From: Clostridiales bacterium UBA929
GTDB taxonomy: Bacteria > Bacillota > Clostridia > Oscillospirales > UBA929
Length of the DNA: 10,541 bases
Direction of reading: 5' to 3'
Assembly (NCBI GenBank): GCA_002293625.1
Contig: DBDP01000114.1
Coordinates: forward strand, 1 to 10,541
Shown here: in pieces, positions 7,608 to 10,541 of the stretch
Position numbering within the stretch: the stretch's first letter is position 1
Layout: every line of letters begins with the position of its first letter
The notes under the pieces: generated by a model
What the model was told of the DNA's origin: nothing
The model's input: only the letters and a program-made list of their open reading frames with translations
Database searches by the model: none
Program-made: the position numbers and the translations under genes

Positions 7608-8285
7608 ATGGATCGCGCGGAAATCATCCGTTCTTTGGAGTATTCAACGGCGGCTTACCGCGACATTCAGCCCTATACGCCGCATACGCTGACCGTTATG
7701 GTGGATAACCCGCGCACGGGTGTGCAGTATTTTTTCCGCAGAGACGGCGAAACTCTTTGGATCACCTTCCGCGGCTCCGATTCCCACCTAGACTGGAAGC
7801 ATAACCTGACATTCTGGCGGAAATGCATCCCGTATGACAACACGGACCCGGAAATCCGCGTACATACCGGTTTCCTTGAGGACTATAAAGCATGCGGCGT
7901 ACGTGACGTGATTTTGAAAGAGATTACCGAAGATATCCGCTTCGTGAAGATTACCGGGCATTCGCTGGGCGCGGCGCTCTCGGTGCTGTGCGCCGTTGAC
8001 GTGCAGTACAACCGCCCCGAAACGGATATAGAAGTCATCCTGTTCGGCTGCCCGCGTGTGGGTAACAAAGCGTTCGTGAAGTCATACAACAAGCGCGTGG
8101 ACAAAACGGTACGGGTTGAGAACGGTAACGACGTCGTAACCAAAGTGCCGCCCGCCATATTCGGGTTCCGCCATGTCGGCGCGAAGATGCATATTGGCAT
8201 GCCGCGCCTGCCTGTCTTTTTCCGCGCGCTCGACCATTACCCGCACCGCTACTATTCGAATTTGCTGAAGGGGTTTTACATGTAG
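7608..8285 (+). CDS. Class 3 lipase-fold alpha/beta hydrolase, predicted cytoplasmic
   Basis: This 225-residue protein is of the class 3 (fungal-type) lipase family, serine hydrolases acting on acyl esters. The nucleophile elbow is GHSLG (117-121), Ser119. FRGSDSHLDWKHNL (54-67) corresponds to the oxyanion-hole/substrate region, and VHTGFL (85-90) is a conserved family element. Asp175 in NGNDVVTKVPP is the probable acid, and the histidine is probably His210 or His213 in LDHYPHRYY, by analogy with DIVPHLPP and the late His of fungal lipases. VILFGCPRVGNKAF (143-156) is also typical. There is no signal peptide or membrane segment, so unlike secreted lipases it should stay in the cytoplasm. The start follows an excellent SD. 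It sits between the thuA-like gene and the nusA operon, 86 bases after the former. The substrate is unknown; esterase, phospholipase or acylglycerol lipase activity are all possible. Confidence 0.87.
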   Translation: MDRAEIIRSLEYSTAAYRDIQPYTPHTLTVMVDNPRTGVQYFFRRDGETLWITFRGSDSHLDWKHNLTFWRKCIPYDNTDPEIRVHTGFLEDYKACGVRDVILKEITEDIRFVKITGHSLGAALSVLCAVDVQYNRPETDIEVILFGCPRVGNKAFVKSYNKRVDKTVRVENGNDVVTKVPPAIFGFRHVGAKMHIGMPRLPVFFRALDHYPHRYYSNLLKGFYM

Positions 8286-8313
8286 CGGGGATTGCAACGG
8301 ACGCGAATATCCC

Positions 8314-8344
8314 GTAGGGGACGATGGCAATCGTCCCGCCGTAA
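8314..8344 (+). repeat. GTAGGG palindromic repeat unit A
   Basis: The unit begins GTAGGGG and has a perfect 8-bp stem GGGACGAT/ATCGTCCC (8318-8325 with 8330-8337) around a GGCA loop, then GCCGTAA. It is the only unit in the forward orientation. No T run follows directly, so it is not a canonical terminator. Confidence 0.7.
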
Positions 8345-8356
8345 TTCCTTATGTTT

Positions 8357-8386
8357 TTACGGCGCGCCGAAGTCGTCGCGCCCTAC
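8357..8386 (-). repeat. GTAGGG palindromic repeat unit B
   Basis: Read on the minus strand it begins GTAGGGCGCG and ends CGCCGTAA. Its internal stem is GGCGCG/CGCGCC (8361-8366 with 8377-8382). It shares both ends with unit A in inverted orientation: CGCCGTAA (8337-8344) pairs with TTACGGCG (8357-8364) across 12 bases, so A and B form a larger inverted repeat. Confidence 0.65.
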
Positions 8387-8387
8387 A

Positions 8388-8417
8388 ACGCGGACGACCG
8401 AGGGCGGTCGTCCCTAC
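8388..8417 (-). repeat. GTAGGG palindromic repeat unit C
   Basis: A perfect 9-bp stem GGACGACCG/CGGTCGTCC (8392-8400 with 8405-8413) surrounds an AGGG loop and is followed by CTAC. On the minus strand the unit begins GTAGGGACGACC. It has the same orientation as units B and D, with unit B ending two bases before it. Confidence 0.7.
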
Positions 8418-8430
8418 AAAGACGGGGAAC

Positions 8431-8456
8431 GACGGACGCGCAATGCGCGCCCCTAC
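8431..8456 (-). repeat. GTAGGG palindromic repeat unit D
   Basis: On the minus strand it begins GTAGGGGCGCGC. The stem pairs 8434-8441 with 8445-8452 with one mismatch around an AAT loop. It is the last unit, about 60 bases before the nusA promoter. A more degenerate partial copy may lie at 8299-8316 (GGACGCG...CCCGTAG), but that is weak. Confidence 0.6.
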
Positions 8457-8518
8457 CACGCGGGAATTTACGATACATATAAAAACCCGCCCAAATAACC
8501 GACAAACGAAAAAAACTC

Positions 8519-8546
8519 TTGCATTTTTTCTATTTTGTGTTATAAT
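8519..8546 (+). promoter_or_regulatory. Sigma-A promoter of the nusA-ylxR-ylxQ-infB operon, extended -10
   Basis: TTGCAT (8519-8524) and a perfect TATAAT (8541-8546) are separated by 16 bases. TG at 8538-8539 forms an extended -10 element. The sequence upstream is A-rich (8502-8515), which may help as an UP element. The predicted transcript start is near 8553, leaving a leader of about 78 bases before nusA. Confidence 0.85.
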
Positions 8547-8572
8547 ACCCAAGTAGTGAATTGGTCGGGTGG

Positions 8573-8599
8573 AGAGTGGGGTTGCCCCGCTCTTTATTT
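8573..8599 (+). terminator. Terminator-like leader hairpin upstream of nusA (possible attenuator)
   Basis: Within the predicted leader, 8573-8581 pairs with 8585-8593: nine base pairs with GGGG/CCCC at the top, one G-U, and a TTG loop. It is followed by the T-rich stretch TTATTTAT. This resembles a weak intrinsic terminator placed between the promoter and nusA. It could act as an attenuator of the operon, plausibly sensitive to NusA itself, or as a 5' stabilising hairpin. AGAGTGGG-type hairpins before the rimP-nusA operon of other Bacillota are something I recall but cannot verify here. Confidence 0.55.
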
Positions 8600-8611
8600 A
8601 TAGAGGTACTC

Positions 8612-8618
8612 AAGGAGG
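8612..8618 (+). promoter_or_regulatory. Shine-Dalgarno of nusA with long spacer
   Basis: AAGGAGG is a strong ribosome-binding site, but it lies 12 bases before the nusA ATG at 8631, longer than the usual 5-9. An out-of-frame ATG at 8621 is only two bases after it and opens a nine-codon frame ending at 8650, overlapping the nusA start. Confidence 0.7.
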
Positions 8619-8630
8619 AAATGCCGGGAC

Positions 8631-9695
8631 ATGAACGCCGAGTTTTTTGACGCAATCACGCAGATTGAGCGGGAGAAGGGTATCCCCCGCGCTTATATGC
8701 ACGAAAAGATTGTACAAGCCCTCACCACCGCGTACCGCAGGGACAACGCGGGTGTTTCGGAGAACATTTTCGTAGATCTGGACGAAGAACGCAAGACCGT
8801 CCGCATGTACCTGCAAAAGGTCGTTGTGGAGGAGGTCGAGAACCCGACCTTCGAACTGACGGTGGAGGCTGCCCGCGAGTATGTCCCCGGCGCGGACGTC
8901 GGCGATACCGTCAATATTGAGGTGCCGACGCACGATTTCGGCCGCATTGCGGCGCAGACCGCGAAGCAGGTTATCATTCAAGGCATACGCGAGGCCGAAC
9001 GCGGAATGATATATGAGGAATATTCCTCGCGCGAGCATGAAGTGCTGACGGCGCAGGTCGTGCGCCCGGATCCGCGTTCCGGCGGTGTGATGGTGGAGAT
9101 TACCAGCAAAGGGGAAACGACCGAAGCGTCCCTGCCGCCCGGTGAACAGATGCGCGACGAGCTTCTGAGCATCGGCGACCGCGTCAAGGTCTATGTCATA
9201 GAGGTGCGCCGCACCAACCGAGGTCCCCAGCTGCTGCTTTCCCGCACCCATCCGGGGCTGGTGAAGCGCCTGTTTGAGCTGGAGGTGCCGGAGATACAGG
9301 ACGGCACCGTGGAGATACGTTCGATCGCGCGGGAAGCCGGTCAGCGCACAAAAATGGCCGTATCGTCGATCAACCCGGAAGTGGATCCCATCGGCGCGTG
9401 CATCGGTGTGCGCCGCGCGCGCATCAACGCGGTGACGAACGAACTGGGCGGCGAGAAGATTGACGTCGTGCGCTTCTCGGACGAACAGGATGAGTTTATC
9501 GCTCAAGCGTTGGCTCCGGCGACCGTCCTGCGGGTTGACTTGATCGACTCCAAGACCTGCCGCGTCGTTGTGCCGGACGATCAGCTCTCGCTTGCCATCG
9601 GTAAAGAAGGGCAAAACGCCCGTCTCGCCGCGAAGCTGACCGGGATCAAGATCGACATCAAGCCGGAATCGAGAGCGACCGAACCGCCGCAATGA
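8631..9695 (+). CDS. nusA: Transcription termination/antitermination factor NusA
   Basis: This 354-residue RNA polymerase-binding elongation factor controls pausing, termination and antitermination. The N-terminal polymerase-binding domain covers about 1-125 (MNAEFFDAITQIEREKGI onward), the S1 domain about 135-203, KH1 about 210-285 and KH2 about 290-345. There is no C-terminal acidic repeat, as is normal in Bacillota. The KH2 loop is intact (IGKEGQNARLAAKLTG). KH1 reads DPIGACIGVRRAR, whereas the usual form is DPxGACxGxxGxR: residue 262 (CGC, 9414-9416) is Arg where the closing Gly of GXXG is expected, one base from GGC. It is the first gene of the cluster and overlaps ylxR by 4 bp (ATGA). 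rimP, the usual preceding gene, is absent at this place. Confidence 0.97.
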   Translation: MNAEFFDAITQIEREKGIPRAYMHEKIVQALTTAYRRDNAGVSENIFVDLDEERKTVRMYLQKVVVEEVENPTFELTVEAAREYVPGADVGDTVNIEVPTHDFGRIAAQTAKQVIIQGIREAERGMIYEEYSSREHEVLTAQVVRPDPRSGGVMVEITSKGETTEASLPPGEQMRDELLSIGDRVKVYVIEVRRTNRGPQLLLSRTHPGLVKRLFELEVPEIQDGTVEIRSIAREAGQRTKMAVSSINPEVDPIGACIGVRRARINAVTNELGGEKIDVVRFSDEQDEFIAQALAPATVLRVDLIDSKTCRVVVPDDQLSLAIGKEGQNARLAAKLTGIKIDIKPESRATEPPQ

Positions 9696-9952
9696 AAAAA
9701 GAGCCGGTTCGGCAATGCGTCGGCTGCCGCGAGCATCTGCCCAAGCGCGAACTGCTGCGCGTGGCGCGCTCCCCCGAGGGAACCGTCGCGCTTGACCCCA
9801 CAGGAAAGGCGCAAGGGCGCGGTGTTTACCTTTGCCGAAAGAGTACCTGCTTCAAGCGGATTAAGAAAAGCCGGGCGCTCGAACGCGCTTTGAACACCGC
9901 CGTTCCCGAAGAGGTTTTTGCCGCGCTGGAGAGGGAAATGCATGAATCCTAA
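9692..9952 (+). CDS. ylxR: YlxR (DUF448) RNA-binding protein, RnpM family
   Basis: This is an 86-residue protein of the YlxR/DUF448 family, encoded between nusA and the L7Ae-like gene as in most Bacillota. Signatures are RQCVGCREHLPKRELLRVAR (7-26) and GRGVYLCRKSTC (42-53). Four cysteines (9, 12, 48 and 53) are arranged as two pairs that could bind metal or simply form the fold. In Bacillus subtilis the family member has been reported to bind and modulate RNase P RNA, hence the name RnpM; whether that holds here is inference. The start is an ATGA overlap with the nusA stop, so translation is probably coupled. Length is normal for the family. Confidence 0.93.
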   Translation: MKKEPVRQCVGCREHLPKRELLRVARSPEGTVALDPTGKAQGRGVYLCRKSTCFKRIKKSRALERALNTAVPEEVFAALEREMHES

Positions 9953-10226
9953 ACCATTGCGTCTGCTGGGGCTGGCGTATAAAGCGGGGAAGGTCGTTTG
10001 GGGCTTGGATGCGGTCAGAACCGCGAAGAATAAAGCTTGCTTGGTCGTACTCGCGAATGACGCGGGAGCCGCCGTGAAGCGTGAGGTACAGAGGTTGTTT
10101 GAAGATACCGCTATCCCCGTCGAAACGGTTCCGTATGATAAGCAAACGCTCGGAAACGCGCTCGGAAAATCGCTCTGCGCCGTGCTTGCCGTGACCGACG
10201 CAGGTTTTGCAAAAAATATGTGTTAA
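9942..10226 (+). CDS. ylxQ: YlxQ, L7Ae/L30e-family RNA-binding protein
   Basis: This is a 94-residue L7Ae-like protein; members of this family bind kink-turn RNA. The sequence LRLLGLAYKAGKVVWGLDAV (6-25) is the typical YlxQ opening, followed by KNKACLVVLANDAGAAVKREV (29-49) and YDKQTLGNALGKSLCAVLAV (65-84). A start at 9918 in the same frame is possible, but 9942 is chosen because the family begins MNPK..LLGLA and a purine-rich GAGAGGG lies about six bases upstream. It overlaps ylxR by 11 bp and stands before infB, the conserved order. Its cellular role remains poorly defined; proximity to nusA and infB suggests ribosome- or RNA-related work. Confidence 0.92.
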   Translation: MNPKPLRLLGLAYKAGKVVWGLDAVRTAKNKACLVVLANDAGAAVKREVQRLFEDTAIPVETVPYDKQTLGNALGKSLCAVLAVTDAGFAKNMC

Positions 10227-10234
10227 AAATGCGT

Positions 10235-10253
10235 GTTCGCCCGTAAAGCGAAC
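10235..10253 (+). other. Small hairpin between ylxQ and infB
   Basis: GTTCGC (10235-10240) and GCGAAC (10248-10253) form a 6-bp stem around a seven-base loop. No T run follows, so it is not an intrinsic terminator. It could be an mRNA processing or structural element in the ylxQ-infB gap, or chance. No kink-turn pattern is obvious. Confidence 0.35.
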
Positions 10254-10282
10254 GAGCAAAGCGCAAAGTTGGAGGGTACCGC

Positions 10283-10541
10283 GTGAGTACAGAATACCGC
10301 ATTCATGCTCTGGCGAAGGATTTTGGGTTGCAGTCGAAGGCAATTATCGACATTATGACCCAATACGTTGCGACGCCTAAAAACCATATGCAAATATTGA
10401 CGGAGGATGAACTCAACCTCATCTTTGCCGTTCTGACCGAACGCAACGAGATCGAGTCGATCGAGAGCGTGTTTGCCGACGTCTACCATGAACCGACGCC
10501 TCCCCCGCCGCCGCCGGAACCCGAACCGGCACCTTCTGAAA
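10283..10541 (+). CDS. infB: Translation initiation factor IF-2, N-terminal part (cut by window end)
   Basis: This is a partial gene running off the right edge; 86 codons are visible. The start is GTG at 10283, with GGAGGG (10271-10276) six bases upstream. The product begins VSTEYRIHALAKDFGLQSKA and continues with KNHMQILTEDELNLIF, the small helical IF2_N domain found at the start of bacterial IF-2. A proline/glutamate-rich stretch from about residue 71 (PTPPPPPPEPEPAP) begins the flexible linker that precedes the G domain. IF-2 is the GTPase that places initiator fMet-tRNA on the ribosome; the GTPase part lies outside the window. The position after ylxQ is the conserved one. The long open frame and family-like N terminus make the call firm although the catalytic part is not seen. 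Confidence 0.93.
   Translation, partial: MSTEYRIHALAKDFGLQSKAIIDIMTQYVATPKNHMQILTEDELNLIFAVLTERNEIESIESVFADVYHEPTPPPPPPEPEPAPSE

Noticed and set aside
8318..8337. Repeat unit A as the intrinsic terminator of the lipase gene
   Set aside because: The stem is perfect, but no T run follows directly; the nearest one (8354-8358) is 16 bases further on.
8286..8456. CRISPR array
   Set aside because: The repeats are few, palindromic, variable in sequence and inverted relative to each other, without regular spacers or cas genes.
8292..8498. Small open frames across the gap upstream of nusA
   Set aside because: They are built from the palindromic repeats, are rich in Arg/Gly/Pro and lack a credible start signal.
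8610..9692. Long minus-strand open frame (360 codons) opposite nusA
   Set aside because: It covers the conserved nusA frame in antisense, its composition is Arg/His/Leu-rich as expected for a shadow, and no known family is seen.

Overview
The window looks like chromosomal DNA of a GC-rich member of the Clostridia/Bacillota, perhaps an Oscillospirales-type gut lineage. The reasons are: a nusA-ylxR-ylxQ-infB cluster, a PcrA helicase with the C-terminal Tudor-like tail usual in Bacillota, strong Shine-Dalgarno sequences, sigma-A type promoters, and GTAGGGG-type palindromic repeats that I associate from memory with such genomes. The order-level placement is inference. I see no phage, IS element, CRISPR array, tRNA or rRNA.

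Layout. Positions 83-6729 (minus strand, transcribed right to left) form one tight operon: a MoxR-type AAA+ ATPase, a DUF58 membrane-anchored protein, a membrane transglutaminase-like protein, and the DNA helicase pcrA. The first three overlap by 4 bp (ATGA). The pcrA Shine-Dalgarno overlaps the transglutaminase stop codon. MoxR/DUF58/transglutaminase is a recurring cell-envelope cassette in bacteria; its coupling to a DNA-repair helicase is less expected. Positions 6756-6806 hold two divergent sigma-A-like promoters whose -35 boxes overlap by 5 bp, one for the minus operon and one for a plus-strand thuA-like gene (6841-7521). A class 3 lipase-fold gene without a signal peptide follows (7608-8285); its Shine-Dalgarno can be fully paired in a hairpin.

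Positions 8286-8630 have no gene. They hold a cluster of four palindromic GTAGGG-ended repeat units, then a strong promoter, a terminator-like leader hairpin, and the ribosome-binding site of nusA. From 8631 to the window end runs nusA-ylxR-ylxQ-infB (infB cut by the edge), the transcription-elongation/translation-initiation operon. rimP, normally the first gene of this operon in Bacillota, is not directly upstream. NusA carries Gly-to-Arg in the last position of its first KH-domain GXXG loop, one base from the expected codon.

No wholly new system stands out. The points most worth checking are the shared -35 divergent promoter, the SD-sequestering hairpin before the lipase gene, the NusA KH1 change, the rimP-less nusA leader and the repeat cluster.
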